A stretch of DNA of 64,000 nt from Anaeramoeba flamelloides (Eukaryota; Metamonada; Anaeramoebidae): contig JANTQA010000023.1 in the NCBI GenBank assembly GCA_027625915.1, forward strand, positions 18,848,001-18,912,000. Reading direction: 5' to 3'. Positions within the stretch are counted from its first letter, which is position 1; every line of letters starts with the position of its first letter. The notes below the pieces were generated by a model. The model was not told the origin of the DNA, did not search any database, and saw only the letters and a list, made by a program, of their open reading frames with translations. A program made the position numbers and the translations under genes. This document shows, piece by piece, positions 49,989-62,744 of this stretch.

Positions 49989-51310
49989 ATGAAAAGCCGA
50001 TCAGAAAGAAAAAAAGAACGATAATCAAAAGAGAATTAAAGCTACCAACACATTTTAATAAATTGTACGAATTATTTAATGAATTAGATCGAGTCTTGTT
50101 ATTAATGCAAAGAAGAACCTCGAGATGCGAGTGGGCAAGAATTAAGCAAACAGTCGAACAAAATTGTAAAAAAAGGTTTTCTAAAGAGGATTTATTAAAA
50201 ATGTTTGCTGTTGATCGAAACCTCTTTAAGCTTAATATACTCAAGCAAAGGAATAAACAAGTCTGGTTACTTGATTTCCCACAAAAGGATAATTCAAATC
50301 CAAAAGGAGAAACAAAAACCACAAAACCGAATACAGGAGCAACGTATCAGGAATTACAAAAACGATCCAATGAATTTCATGGCAAATTACTTGGGATTGT
50401 GCATAGGTACCATTCAAAATTTATTTCCTTTTTAATTCAAAAATTGAAAAAAGACAAAATAGACACATCTCAATTAGAGTCTCTTGACTTGACAAAGATC
50501 ACATCCTGGCATCATAAATTTTCATTAGAGAAAATACCTGAAATTAAACCACATCAAATTAAAGATTTTTTCAATGACGGTGGGAAGGGTTGTAAAAAGG
50601 AAAACACCAACCAAAAAATTGCCAACGATTTGCAGAGAATTGAAAAAAAAGTTGATCGCAAACACGAAAAAAATGAAAGAATTTTTGAAAATTCAACAAA
50701 ATTTAAAATTTATTGCAATAAGGAATTACAAAACCGAAAGAATAAGGACAACAGTGAAGAGAAAGAGAACCGGAAAAGGAAAATTGAAAAAATAACAGAC
50801 ATGGGTGAGAACGACAAGAAGGACTCAAAATTAAACAAATTTGTAAATGATTCCCAAATGAAAGAAGAATTAAAATCGATCGACAAAGATATCGTAAAAA
50901 GGATCAGGACTCGGGAAAGAAAAAAAATAGTTTCTGGGCTCATGGGTACAACGGGGAAAGGCGCCAGAAAGAAATTAATGGATAGTTCGCTTCCTCAGAT
51001 CTGCGATACAATTTGTTCCATTATTAAAGGACTCCGAAAAAATTCAATCAACTTAACAATACTTGTACAGAAATTATCACAGGGATCCTTTGGGATCGTG
51101 AAAAGATTGTGTCTAAATGAAAAAGAAATAAATGACATGATCACCCAATTATCCGAAAAGGTTCCCTCTTTTATCCGGATTGTCACAATACAACCCTTAC
51201 ATTCAGGTGATAAAAAATACCAACTCTTAAAGATTAATACAAGATTAAATTACAAACAGGTCAGAAATTATTTAATTAAACAATCAAAATTAGTTTCCAC
51301 ACAAAATTAA
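49989..51310 (+). CDS. cdt1: DNA replication licensing factor Cdt1
   Basis: The main open frame runs to a TAA at 51308-51310. It encodes two Cdt1 winged-helix regions: the geminin-binding-type domain starting LPTHFNKLYELFNELDRVL and continuing RIKQTVEQNCKKRFSKEDL, then a Lys/Glu-rich linker, then the C-terminal MCM-binding domain (LPQICDTICSIIKGLRKNS to VRNYLIK). Cdt1 works with ORC and Cdc6 to load MCM2-7 on origins in G1. The domain's first residues (LPTHFNK) lie upstream of any in-frame ATG: the frame is open back to a TGA at 49990 without an ATG before 50105. An ATG at 49989 (MKSRSERKK) would join the frame only with a one-base change near the A7 run at 50009-50015, so the start is unresolved. 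No intron donor was found that fixes it. Confidence 0.85.
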
Positions 51311-52077
51311 TTTTCTTTATATCTTGTCTCTCTTTTTTTTTTTTTTGGAAATAAGAATTGTGTAAATATAAATTAAAAAATTAATTTATATTTTCTGTTT
51401 TTGTTTTTTTTTTTGATTTGAATTTTTCAAGATTCTTTTCAAATATATTGATAATTATATTTAGTTAATAAATATACTCTTTGAAATATTGATATTATAA
51501 TATTGATTAAAATCAAAATTATAACATCCTTTTATTCTTATATATACAATCACCAAATAAAATAAATAATAAACTCAATTTATTTTTAACCTATATAATT
51601 TTTTTTTTCTCATTCGTTAAATAATTTGAATTCAACAGTTTTATCTTTAACAAAACACAGTATTATACAATTTTAACACAACAATAATCATCTTTCTTTC
51701 TAGGATGTTTTTAATAAATATTATTAAAATGTTTTGACATTTTAAAAATTAAATTACATTTTAAAAATTAAATTACATTTAAGAAAAATTTATTGTCTGA
51801 AAGGTAAAATTATTGTGATATAAAATTATTCAAAAAGATTTTATCTCTAAACAACTTGTGATCGATTTTTATTGTTTTTATTTAGGGTTTATAGACTCTA
51901 TTTTTGATCTAAAAATAAAAGTACCTCTTTCTTTGCTACACAAGTGTAAATATGGAATGTTTTATAAAATAAAGTTTTTACAATTTTAGAGATAAATAAT
52001 GAGTTTGATGTATTCATCGAAAATTTGGTTATAATAAACGAAACTCCAGTTTTGATTTTTAAACTTGAATGGATTTT

Positions 52078-52116
<39 letters not shown>

Positions 52117-54277
52117 TAGTTTAATATAAATATTTTGTTCAAAAAATGATTTTATTAAAAAAATATTGAAAGATTGGTGTTCAACAATCGATTTTTTTAT
52201 TAAAATTATTATTAGTCTATTAAAATAATCAGATAGTTTATTGAAAATTACCAAAATTTGGATAATTGTATAGAACTCTTTATTTAACTTGAAAATTGTA
52301 AAAACTGGATTTTTTTACAAAATTCCTTATTTATAATTGTAGAATAAATTGAATTTCATCCATCGAGTATCTTTTTAAACATTTTTAAAGTATTATCCAA
52401 ATAAATTTACAAATATTATTCCAAAAGTGATAAAAACGAGTAATTTTCTCATTTGAGAAATAATTTTGAGGAAATTTCATTTATTGTTTATTTAAAAATC
52501 GATTTTACTACTTGATCAGTTATCAATGTATATATATATATATATATTTACTTGTTAATTTTTTTTTTTAAAAATTTCAATATTTTATAACTTTTTAAAA
52601 GTATCTTTCAGCTTTATAATATCATGTTGATTATTCCTAATAAATATTCAGAAAACATGGCCCTTTTAATATTCATTCATTCATTTTTTTTTTTTGATTT
52701 AAAACTATGATTCATGTATCCCCATTTTTATATAAAAACTTTATCTTCATCTTTTTTTTTTCCATTTTGTTTTTTTTAAATTTATTCCAATTGATTTTGA
52801 TTTTTATAGTTATGAATAAAAAAAAAATAATTATTTTAAATATAATAAAAAAAAATAATTGTTAAAGTGTATAACTTTTATATGCACAGATAAAAATATA
52901 TATTAATTTTGTATTATTTTTTTTAATATAAAATTTCTTTAAAAATTTTGAACTATTATTGAAATATATGTTAAATATTATTTAGAGATAAACACTAAAT
53001 CTTAAGTACATATTCAAAATTTTATTTTATTTTATCATTTTGCAATTGAAAAATATTTATCTGCAATTTTTATGATACCTGAATACCAATTAACTATATT
53101 TCAGACTATAATGGAAGATAGATTGTTAAAAATCAAAATTTAGATCAATAAATTATTTATCAAAAAGAACCACAGAGTGACACTCAATTACCTATTTAAA
53201 TAATTGTGAATTTTTATTTTCAATATATTGTCAAACTTTTAGACCTTAATTTATTGTTTAAATTTAGATGAAATTCAAATAATTTGATACAAAGAAAATT
53301 TTGAAGTGAATAAATTCTAACCCACAACCACCTGTCATAAATCCTCTAAGATACACCCAGTCATCAAAAGAAATTACCCTTAATTTATTATTTTGAAAAA
53401 AAAAATTAATAAAAAAAAGTACAAAGATAAAAATTGAAGAAAGGAATAATAAAAAAAAAAGAATAATATTGATATTTATATTTTGAGAAAAATGAAGTTT
53501 TTTATCATCACATATCTAGACACGTGGATAATTTCTTTCACATTTTTGGGATCTATATGATTTTTTTTTATTTTTTCAATTTTTATGAATATATTATTTT
53601 TATTAAAATAATATTACAAAAGGTTTCCTATATCAAATATTAAAAAGATATAAAAAAATTAAAAATAGAATTAAATCAAATTAAAATTTTTTTACCTTAT
53701 AGGAAAACAATATCTATCAAACCGAAGAAATTTAAACATTTTGAAAAATAAACCAAGTTAAGATATTTTTTTTTCTTAAATAATGAATTTTTATAAATTG
53801 AGACAGTTCGAAATTTCTTTTATTAGTTAAATTTAAATATTATTAGAAATGGGTATTATTTTGAAATTTTTTAGTGTTATTTGAATTTTTTTTTTATTGA
53901 ATCCTTTTGAAATCTTTTTTTGTTCTAGTTTTTTTGATAATTGAGATCATATGAAATTTTTTTGAATATTAATTATTTGTAGTTTTCAACTAAAAAGAAG
54001 CGTAATTTCACAATATCCTTTTTGATTACACACCTCTCCTTTTGTATGGATCAAATCAACGATAACAGGTATGACCTTTAAAGAAAATAAAAAAATGGCT
54101 ATTTTAGTACAATATCTACATTTTTAGATACTCTACTTATATAAACAAATTTTTTTTTTAATAATTGAATTCAAAAAGACAAACTTTTTTTGGGAGAAGT
54201 GGTACACTTTATACATTATGACTTATATTAAACCTGATCTAAAATATAGCTGATATTTATAAAGTAGATGTATACTA
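51311..54277. other. 3-kb intergenic, no gene seen
   Basis: Very AT-rich. It contains an (AT)n run at about 52081-52111 and a shorter one at about 52529-52546. A 20-bp segment TTTTAAAAATTAAATTACAT is tandemly duplicated near 51741-51780. No gene recognised. Confidence 0.5.
52081..52111. repeat. (AT)n microsatellite
   Basis: About 30 bases of alternating AT. Confidence 0.9.
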
Positions 54278-54820
54278 AACCCCAATTCAAAATTTTTTAC
54301 ATACCAAAATTCTATTTGTGAAAAAAAAAATCTTATTTAATCAATTCCAGAAGAAATACTCAAATTAGAACTCATTCACTAATTGAAATGTTAACACCTG
54401 TTTATAAATTACAATACTCACAAAACAAAAAAATAATTAATTATCAATACTAATAAATCAGGAGTGTGTTAAAAATTTTGGAGAGAGCAAAACAAAAAAA
54501 TACATTGGTAAATTTGTTGAAATTCTATTTGGAATATTAATTAATCAAATGGTTAGATACTACCAAAGAAATTTTATTTGAGTTCCTCTATTTTGAACGA
54601 ACTCAACTTTTACCATAATATCAATTGTTGAAAAAAATTTTGATCAAAGGAAGCAAATTACGTAATTCAAACAATGAAATGAAAACAAAAAAACTAAAAG
54701 ATGAAAAAATGATTTTCATATTTTTATCAAAAATCAAAATTATTTCCAATTTGAATGAAATTGTATTATTGTGATTCTTTGTAACTGTTTTAGCTGTGTG
54801 GAAAATTTTGAATTTTAGTT
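54278..54820 (+). mobile_element. ~540-bp TIR family, copy 4 (best preserved)
   Basis: The left end AACCCCAATTCAAAATTTTT and complemented right end AACTAAAATTCAAAATTTTC form TIRs of about 30 bp, with TA immediately outside at 54276-54277 and 54821-54822. The length is 543 bp. It carries no transposase frame, so it is a non-autonomous TA-targeting element. Confidence 0.8.
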
Positions 54821-54822
54821 TA

Positions 54823-55240
54823 TTTTTGATATTTCCCAAAAAAATAAAAGTCCTTTGTAGAAATCTAACCGAAGTCATGTGTTCTACAAGAAAAATTAAA
54901 ACTCGGAAAAAATCTACAAATGTCAAGAATCTACAAAAGTATACATAAATTACCCTCAGTAGAAAAATTTGATTATTGTCATAAAAAAAAAAAACAAATC
55001 AAAAAATAAATTATATAGAGATAAAATGTTTTTCTTTTTATAAAAGTTATTTGATGTTTTGATAAAAAAACATAAAAAAATGAGAAAAAAAAAAAAAAAA
55101 CCCTATCAGGGATGAATAATAAAAATAAAAAATTTGAGAAGAAACAAGTAAATGATTAATATTAAAATAATTTTAAAAATAATAAAAAAGAAATATAAAA
55201 TAAAAAAGTTATCTTCAGCCCCCATTCTGATCTAAAAATT
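54823..55240. other. 3' flank of the 1439-residue gene
   Basis: AT-rich sequence with no gene. Confidence 0.4.
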
Positions 55241-58200
55241 TTAATCAATAATAGTTTGTAAAGCTAAATATCTTAAAGTGATGTCTTCATCAGATTTTAA
55301 TTTTTCAATCAAATCAATTAATTCGACTATTTGGCAACCGAATTGCTCTATAAATTGGTTGATGAGTATCAACAAATAATAGCGAATAAACAAATTCTCG
55401 TTCTTTGATAAATATACAAACCATTGTACCAAGCCATCAATTTCTTGCAACCAAAGATTTATACCGGCGATTTCAGAAACGGCGTTAGCTATCATTTTCA
55501 TTGACAATTGGAAATTATATTTGCTTATCAAATTATTACTTTTTAATAAGGTACTTTGCAGGTTTTGCTTATCAAACTTATTGAAATTAATTAGCAATAA
55601 AATAAATTGCGGTAATACGCTGCTCATTAAATTATTCTTCTCTAATAAATTTTGGATATTTTCGCTTAATTGTACAAATATCGTATTAAAATCCTTATCT
55701 ATCGAGATTAATCCTAATCTACGGAGCAAAGTTTTTAAACGAGAAAGTTTTGGGTTATCACGATCTATTATCACTTGGGGATTTACCTGTGGTGATTGAA
55801 TAATTTTTGTATTTTCATTTTCATTTTCATTTTGCTCATTAACGATTAATAGTTTGATTGTTGATAAGATGAACTTATTACCGATTTTAAATAATTGTGA
55901 CGTCTTTATCAAAATTTGAAGTGCAATATCCCATGAATTCCAAACCTTGGTTATTTTAATAATTATTTTTTGAATTCTTTCGAGCATTAATTCAATAACG
56001 CTTTCATCTCTAATGAAAATGAAAAACTCTTGTATTGCGAGAAGTGTTGATTCAACTAAATGAGGAGCAAGGTCATGGTTGTCTAAAATTAATAATAAGC
56101 ATTTCATCCAATTATTATAATCAGATTTGCTCATGCTTAATGGCGAATGGTCCAAAAACCAAATGATAACTGGCTCGTAATCAGTAAGCTCTTTATTCAA
56201 AATGGCGCGATCAAAGAGATCCCAAGTTTTCTTTAGGCCTGTTAAGGAATTCAAGCAAATACTCAGTATTGTCAAACGGTTGTCCTTGTGCAAACTTTTG
56301 ATTTTCCAAATTTTTTCAATAAGCGACATACATTCGTTTGGATTTATTTTACCAAACATCCTTAAGATCTCCTTTCGAACAGTAATTTTTAAAGTTTGCT
56401 TTTTGGTGTACTCAACAAGGAAATCAGAGAATGCTTCTCTTTTCATTGACCTTGAGACCGAATAAAGCAAATTTACTATTACTCTTGTCCGATCGGAATC
56501 AAAAAAGGATTTATATACATCTAAGATTTTATTGTACTTGGAATCCATTTGAAGGAAATTAATTAATAGAAATTCAACAATGGGAACTTCGTCCTTATAA
56601 ATTTCCAAAAAATCATAAAGAACTTGAATATCAAACTCGGGCTGCCTAACTATATTTTTAAGAATGACTTTATAATAGAGTTCAAAAGTGGATTTTTCTG
56701 TTTTGACTAATTGCTTATTGTCCAATAATATTGCTAACAGCTTGATGATATATTTTTTTTGCAAATTTGAATCTAATTTCCAAATATATTTACTGTGATT
56801 AACAAGATAAAAACCGTCGTTTCTTTCAAAATTTTTTTGTATGCTACTATTTTCAACCATTATTTCAGTTTTTGTTTTTTCTCTCTCTTTTTCTTCTTCC
56901 TTTTCCTTCTCTATTTCAATTTCTTTTTCCTTTTCTTCTTCCTTTCCCTTCTCTATTTCAATTTCTTTCCCCTTTTCTTCTTCTTCTTCTTCTTCTTTTT
57001 CCGTTTTCTTTTCTATTTCAATTTCTTTTTTTTCATTACTCTTATCATCGATATCAATCTCAATATCCTTTGTTTCAACTTGTGATTTGTCATTTGGGAA
57101 AATTTTTATAATATTTCCTTGTATATTGAATTTGCTTAGGATATCCATTTCTATATTATCCTCAATTACATCTTCTTGGTAATCCTCGTTTGTTTCTTGA
57201 TAATACATATTTTGTTTTCGTATAGTGCCTCTTCTATTTTCTCTCGTGATGTACTTCTTTTCAGTATCCTTATTTCTAAAGGCCTTGCCTCTTTTCTGAT
57301 TTCTTATATATGTCTTGGCAGCAACCGAGATTGCCCTTGCTTTTAAAATTGTCTTTACATTCCAATTATTAATCTGGTTATCTCCGGAATGAGAATTTAT
57401 AACAGATGAATCAAATAATTTATAACTTGCAATTAGATCTTGTCTTTTTTGTATGGCAATTCTTTGTACAATGCTAATATTGATTACCTTTCCTTTATAT
57501 TTTTCTAATAACAGCTGTAATCTCTCTGCTCTTCGAGTACGGTCATGGAAATAATATTTTAGAAACCCTATTAAATTATATTGAGTAATTTTTTCTGTTT
57601 GGATAAGACTTTGGAAATCTTGATCATATTTGCCAGATTTTAATAAATATTTGGAAAAATTTCTGGTAAAAAATAAATATTTATTTTCTTTAAAGTCATA
57701 AGTATTCAATTTTTGAATTTCGGGTGTATATAGTTTTTGAATAAGAAAAGAAATTGTTGCATAGGAAAGATTAAATCCTCTATCCCTCATTAACTGGATT
57801 GTCTGTCGATTATAATGATACCAATAATTCTCTTTTGAACGGAAATTAAAATACTTTAGATCTAAATACTCAAATGTCAGGTCATTATTATAGAGTGTTA
57901 AATACATTTGGAAAAAATGATCAATGATCTTGAGATCACCACTATTGTCAGATTCATTTTGCTGCTTTCGCTTTTGGAGATTTTCATTATTATTATCAAC
58001 ATTTGCAATGGAGACGTTGCTTTTGGTAATAAAATAATTTAACATTCGATAAATGAAATGGCTTATTACAGGAAATAATGATCGTTGATCTCGAAACGAG
58101 CTTTTGTCTTCGAAAATCTTGTCAAAAAATTTCTTAATTTCTTGACAAATCTCGAGATCAATATTTTTTTCAAACGTCCAACAGAAGATCTGTTTCCATA

Positions 58201-59560
58201 TTAATGCAAGTGATTTTTCTTCCCATTTGGTTTGAATGCCATTGAGCCATTTGAAGGTAATAAGGATTTGTTCAGCATTCCTGGATAATAATGAGCATCT
58301 GATCAACGAGCATACATTATTTGCTCGTGGCTCGGAATTGTTACCGATCTTTTCATAATTTTTTAAAAATTCTGTCCTGACGATCTCGATGTCATGGCAA
58401 GATAATAGATTTTCATAAAAGGTATGATCCTCTTCTTTTTTCAAATTGACAACCCTTTCGCATTCTTTTTTCCTTAATTTTTTTGGTAATAAGACGAGTT
58501 GCTCTTCGCTTAAAGCAAGATTTGGATAATTGTGCTGTCTTTTTAAGAGCCTTACGAAAAGAATTTCCCTTTCCTTGGGCTTCAAATGAGATAAGAAATC
58601 AAAAAAGGATTCAAGGCTGATCAATAACAAATTCTTCCCCAGAAATAACTTTTGTTTCAGTGTAAATTGGCGGACGTGCTTGCCGATCCAATATTGATGA
58701 TAGCTTGTTTCGTTGTTGATCTGATCCTTAATATAGCTCTTCTCGGTTAAATAGCTAAACAACAAATCACTGCACCTTTTGCTGATCCATGCTATTTTGT
58801 TATCAAAGGGGATGAACCTTAAATTTAATGGGATGTGCTGCTGTGCAAACTGTAAATATTTGATTGGCAACTTTTTTAAAAAGACACTCAGGAATTTGAA
58901 GTGCTCCTCAATTAGTGACTGGTGCTGCTCCTTGTTGGTACTTTCGAAAAGCGTACTTAGATATCGGATAACTTGATCCTCGTGTGCGTCCAATATTCGA
59001 ATCATATTCTTCTTCGACTGGCCCGTTAACAGTATTGGGATTAACTTTTCCTGGTATTCGCCAAATATTTGCTTGTTGACAACAACAGCTAATTTGCTTG
59101 CAATAAGAATGCCATAGTTCTCGGCAACAATTGGGAACAAATAATCTGCCAAGGCGTGCTTTTCAAACTTGACTATTTGGTTGATTAACATATTTTGGAT
59201 TTTGGGAACGCTCTCCATTATTGCCTTTTTGAAAAATTCCTTTGTTTCTTGTTTCTCGATCTTTTGATCATACACTTTAAAAATCATCTTTGTGGTTAAT
59301 TGTAAGAGCTTGATTGACGTTTCTTCTTCATAGATCCTCTCAATTAGCTTGGTGGTTTTGGAACTCACAGCGCCATACATCGCTAACACCCTTGTGGAAA
59401 AATCTTTCGAAGAATACAGCTCATCAAGAAATTTTGCAAACCGTTTGTTATCCTCTTTGTCATATCCCCTTAAGACACGCGTTCCTAAAACGAAAATGTC
59501 TCGGCTTCTTGTTCTTAAATTCGAGAGAAATTTGTCTTTGTCTGGTAGTTCAATTTCCAT
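55241..59560 (-). CDS. large helical-repeat-like protein of unknown family (1439 aa)
   Basis: A single uninterrupted frame of 1439 residues from the ATG at 59560 to a TAA at 55243. It is by far the longest open frame in the window and certainly real. Almost the whole chain reads as amphipathic helices in pairs, suggesting a HEAT/armadillo-like alpha-solenoid, but no named family was recognised. Residues about 740-835 are polar and basic; about 835-897 are a Glu/Lys/Ile repeat (EIEIEKEKEEEKE-type) that probably forms a charged linker or single helix. No membrane helices or signal peptide. The N-terminal third is less AT-rich than the C-terminal third. The gene is convergent with Cdt1. Function cannot be assigned; a scaffold role is only a guess from the fold type. 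Confidence 0.9.
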   Translation of the reverse strand: MEIELPDKDKFLSNLRTRSRDIFVLGTRVLRGYDKEDNKRFAKFLDELYSSKDFSTRVLAMYGAVSSKTTKLIERIYEEETSIKLLQLTTKMIFKVYDQKIEKQETKEFFKKAIMESVPKIQNMLINQIVKFEKHALADYLFPIVAENYGILIASKLAVVVNKQIFGEYQEKLIPILLTGQSKKNMIRILDAHEDQVIRYLSTLFESTNKEQHQSLIEEHFKFLSVFLKKLPIKYLQFAQQHIPLNLRFIPFDNKIAWISKRCSDLLFSYLTEKSYIKDQINNETSYHQYWIGKHVRQFTLKQKLFLGKNLLLISLESFFDFLSHLKPKEREILFVRLLKRQHNYPNLALSEEQLVLLPKKLRKKECERVVNLKKEEDHTFYENLLSCHDIEIVRTEFLKNYEKIGNNSEPRANNVCSLIRCSLLSRNAEQILITFKWLNGIQTKWEEKSLALIWKQIFCWTFEKNIDLEICQEIKKFFDKIFEDKSSFRDQRSLFPVISHFIYRMLNYFITKSNVSIANVDNNNENLQKRKQQNESDNSGDLKIIDHFFQMYLTLYNNDLTFEYLDLKYFNFRSKENYWYHYNRQTIQLMRDRGFNLSYATISFLIQKLYTPEIQKLNTYDFKENKYLFFTRNFSKYLLKSGKYDQDFQSLIQTEKITQYNLIGFLKYYFHDRTRRAERLQLLLEKYKGKVINISIVQRIAIQKRQDLIASYKLFDSSVINSHSGDNQINNWNVKTILKARAISVAAKTYIRNQKRGKAFRNKDTEKKYITRENRRGTIRKQNMYYQETNEDYQEDVIEDNIEMDILSKFNIQGNIIKIFPNDKSQVETKDIEIDIDDKSNEKKEIEIEKKTEKEEEEEEEKGKEIEIEKGKEEEKEKEIEIEKEKEEEKEREKTKTEIMVENSSIQKNFERNDGFYLVNHSKYIWKLDSNLQKKYIIKLLAILLDNKQLVKTEKSTFELYYKVILKNIVRQPEFDIQVLYDFLEIYKDEVPIVEFLLINFLQMDSKYNKILDVYKSFFDSDRTRVIVNLLYSVSRSMKREAFSDFLVEYTKKQTLKITVRKEILRMFGKINPNECMSLIEKIWKIKSLHKDNRLTILSICLNSLTGLKKTWDLFDRAILNKELTDYEPVIIWFLDHSPLSMSKSDYNNWMKCLLLILDNHDLAPHLVESTLLAIQEFFIFIRDESVIELMLERIQKIIIKITKVWNSWDIALQILIKTSQLFKIGNKFILSTIKLLIVNEQNENENENTKIIQSPQVNPQVIIDRDNPKLSRLKTLLRRLGLISIDKDFNTIFVQLSENIQNLLEKNNLMSSVLPQFILLLINFNKFDKQNLQSTLLKSNNLISKYNFQLSMKMIANAVSEIAGINLWLQEIDGLVQWFVYLSKNENLFIRYYLLILINQFIEQFGCQIVELIDLIEKLKSDEDITLRYLALQTIID

Positions 59561-62500
59561 TGTTTTTTATTTTTGCTTTTGATTGGTTGGAAAAATATAG
59601 CCTTGGTAAATTTGTTGTTGGAAAATAAAAAAAAATTAAAAATAAAAAAAGTCAAAGAAGTAAAAAAAAACAAAAAAAAATGAGAAAAAAATGATTTGTT
59701 CTTTCTTTCTGTTTGTTACTTGTTTTATCAAATCACATTTGAGTTTTCTCAAGTATTGTGAGCAAGTTTTGTTTAAAAATTTTGGCTTTAAACAAAGAGG
59801 GGTCTGTCACTTTGAATAACAACCAATAAAAGAATCAGTTTGGCGATAATTTTTAAGATTGCTTTTATTTCTCATTTCAGTCTTTCTTATTATTTTTTAT
59901 TTTTAATTTTTCTTTTCGATTATTCATTTAGTAACTTTTCCCAAGAATGTTCGAAAATCAATAAAAATAATCTGAAAGAATTCGTTTTTCAAAGCCCAGA
60001 AACGTAGATAATCCCATATAAGTTGTTTCACCAAAACTGAAATAAAATTTTGCTTCTTCTGTTTAAGGGATAAGTTGCTTCCAAATACAAGCCTAATATT
60101 AAAGTGTGTACCCGTTGAAGGTAAATCACATTACTAAGCCATTGTTCAACTGTCTCTAAAAATCCAATTACGAAAATAGTACTGCAAAAAGTTGATCTTA
60201 TCAATTAAAGCAGAATACGAGTACAGTCTTAATGGATCTGGGAAATTTTCTCAAAAAATCAAATTTTTGAGACAAACTTAAAGGACGAATCAGCAATATA
60301 AGACTTAAAAGATGAAAAATATCTTTCTTTATTGTTTTGATTTCAAAATAATCATCTTGTTATAATCAAGTTTGGTTTGGACAAACGAAAAACAAAAATT
60401 GATATATTCGAGAGTGATATACGATGATATTGAGGAGTTTTATTCAAACAATTAATATCACCTTGAGGGCTTGAACAATATCATTATTTAGAGTCAGGAA
60501 GGAGAACCAAAACGAGTAATTATGAGAAGGGTTTTTTTAAAAGAAATAAAATAATAATAGTTTTTTTTCATTTTTTATAACTAGGAAACTAACTTTGTAT
60601 AAAAAAGAACAAACCAAACAAATTTAAAAAATAAAAATAAATTTGTTATTTTTAATGAAACTACAAATAACTTGCCTATCAAAGTACAACATTTATCTCA
60701 ACCTAACCATTGGAAAAATTGAAGTTAAATATAACTTTTAGTCCCATTGTAGATAAAACTTGGTATACAATTACAGAGAGGTCTACTCGAGCTTCCAACA
60801 ATTCGTTAACCTCTATTTCCTCTTTGATAACCTTTTACTTCGAAATATCAAAAAAACATCTAATATACAATGCCATCCAGGAAAATTGTTCTTAAACAAG
60901 AATTGATTTTTTATATTCTACAATCATTGATTTGACTTGGTAAAAAAATTGTAATTTTTTTTTTTTCCTTTTGAAATCAACTTTAAATCCTTTTTTTTTT
61001 TTAATGGATTTTTATTTTTTTTAATTTTTTAAATGAGAAAAAATATTATTATTCTCAAAATAATTCAAAACCCAACACATTGGTTTATTAAAAATAATAA
61101 TCAAATAAAGTTGTAAATTTTATTATAAAAAAAAATAAACAAAAAAATAATTACTGAGAAAATTTTCATTTTTTTTTTTTAGATAAATTTTTAATTAAGA
61201 GGAATCGGAAATTCATTTCTTTTGATCAAAATTAAAATTTTGATATGAATCATTTTTTACTCTTTGATTTGACCAATAGATAATACTTGAAAGAACAAAA
61301 AAAAAAAAAAAAAAAAAGGTAAAATAATATCAATTATAATATTGGAATTAAACCAATAAAATTTTTTTAATAGAGAAAATAATCATACCTAAATTTAAAA
61401 AAAAATAAAATTTATCCTTTAAATATTAATTTGAGATAATAAAATAATATTCAAAACAAAGAAATTATTTGTTTAATTTTGTTATTACTTAAAATTTAAA
61501 AAATATATTTTAAAATTTTGAAACTTTCAATCGAAATAAATTCCAGGTCGTGTAAAATAATTTTTGGTCTATGGTCTCTTTTCCAAAAATATTTTTTATT
61601 TTATTTCTAGCTTTTAAAAAGTTAAAAATTAAAAAATAGTAAAAATTAAAAAAAAAAATAATTATTAATCTGACTCTAACTATTGGTCAAAACATTGATA
61701 TTTGAAAAAAAAATATTTGTTGAAAAAATTTCCAAATTTTACAATCAAAACAAAACATTTTTTTTTTTAAATTTAAATTTAATTTATTTTTATTTTTAAA
61801 TTATTTTGAATTAAATATATAAATTGTCATTGAATGGGAATCAAACCATAGAAAAATTTTCCTATGTGATTTTAAAATATCTTTTATATTGAATAAATTA
61901 TTTAATATAGTATTTTAGGCAAAAATGGGATGCAAAGGACCCTAAAAAAATTTCCAGTAAAGTAGGAAGTTCTTTAACCATTTAACCTAAGTAATTTTTT
62001 ATTGTAAAATATATTATTAAAAAAAAAAAAAAACAATTTAACAAATTTTTTTCTGAAGAAAAATATGTACCTATTTTTGAAATTAGGCTTATAAAAGAAT
62101 TTACATATTAATTTATTAATTTGATTTGATATACTGAGAAGTCTAAAACTCCTTTTTATTAAAAAGAAAATAAAGAAAAGGTATTTCCCAACTTCAAAGA
62201 AAAAAAAATAAATTCCAAGTTCATGGATTTTGCTAATGATTAAAAATAAAAGTTTTTTATTTACTATGATTCTTTTTCAAATTTTTATATGTCGTTTATA
62301 AATGATTTTGAATTATTATTTTTTTTTTTTATTTAAAAAAACGTATTAAAGTATTCTAAAAATCTTCTCTGAATCTTTAAACAAAGAATCAAGAACTTGA
62401 TATTTATAAAACAAATAAAAAAAAATGATTTATTCTAATATTTCAAAAATATATCTTAATGTTTAGTTTGGAATCAAAATAATTAAAAGTATAATTCTAT

Positions 62501-62744
62501 GTAATACCCAATTTGTAACATGATTTTAATTGTCTTTATTTAAGGTTTTCCTCAAAAAACATTGATTTTTTTATTATTATTTTTTCTATTTTAAAAAATA
62601 TTTTCTATGAAAGTAGGTCTATTTAGAAATTGCTAAAGTAACAGCACAAAAAATATTAATACAGATTCAAGAATTATTCAATATAATTTTCAATAAATTC
62701 GTTCATGTGTTTTGAAAAAATGTAAACAATTACATACTTTTTTA
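59561..62744. other. 5' flank of the large gene; weak coding-like patch
   Basis: The first 1 kb is less AT-rich than usual and probably holds the leader and promoter. At about 60700-60840 the minus strand reads VIKEEIEVNELLEARVDLS and the plus strand has a 61-codon frame; either could be a gene fragment, neither is recognisable. From 60900 to 62744 the sequence is AT-rich with homopolymers and no gene. Confidence 0.4.

Noticed and set aside
56795-57182. Phe/Ser-rich plus-strand frames
   Set aside because: Opposite strand of the Glu/Lys linker in the 1439-residue gene.
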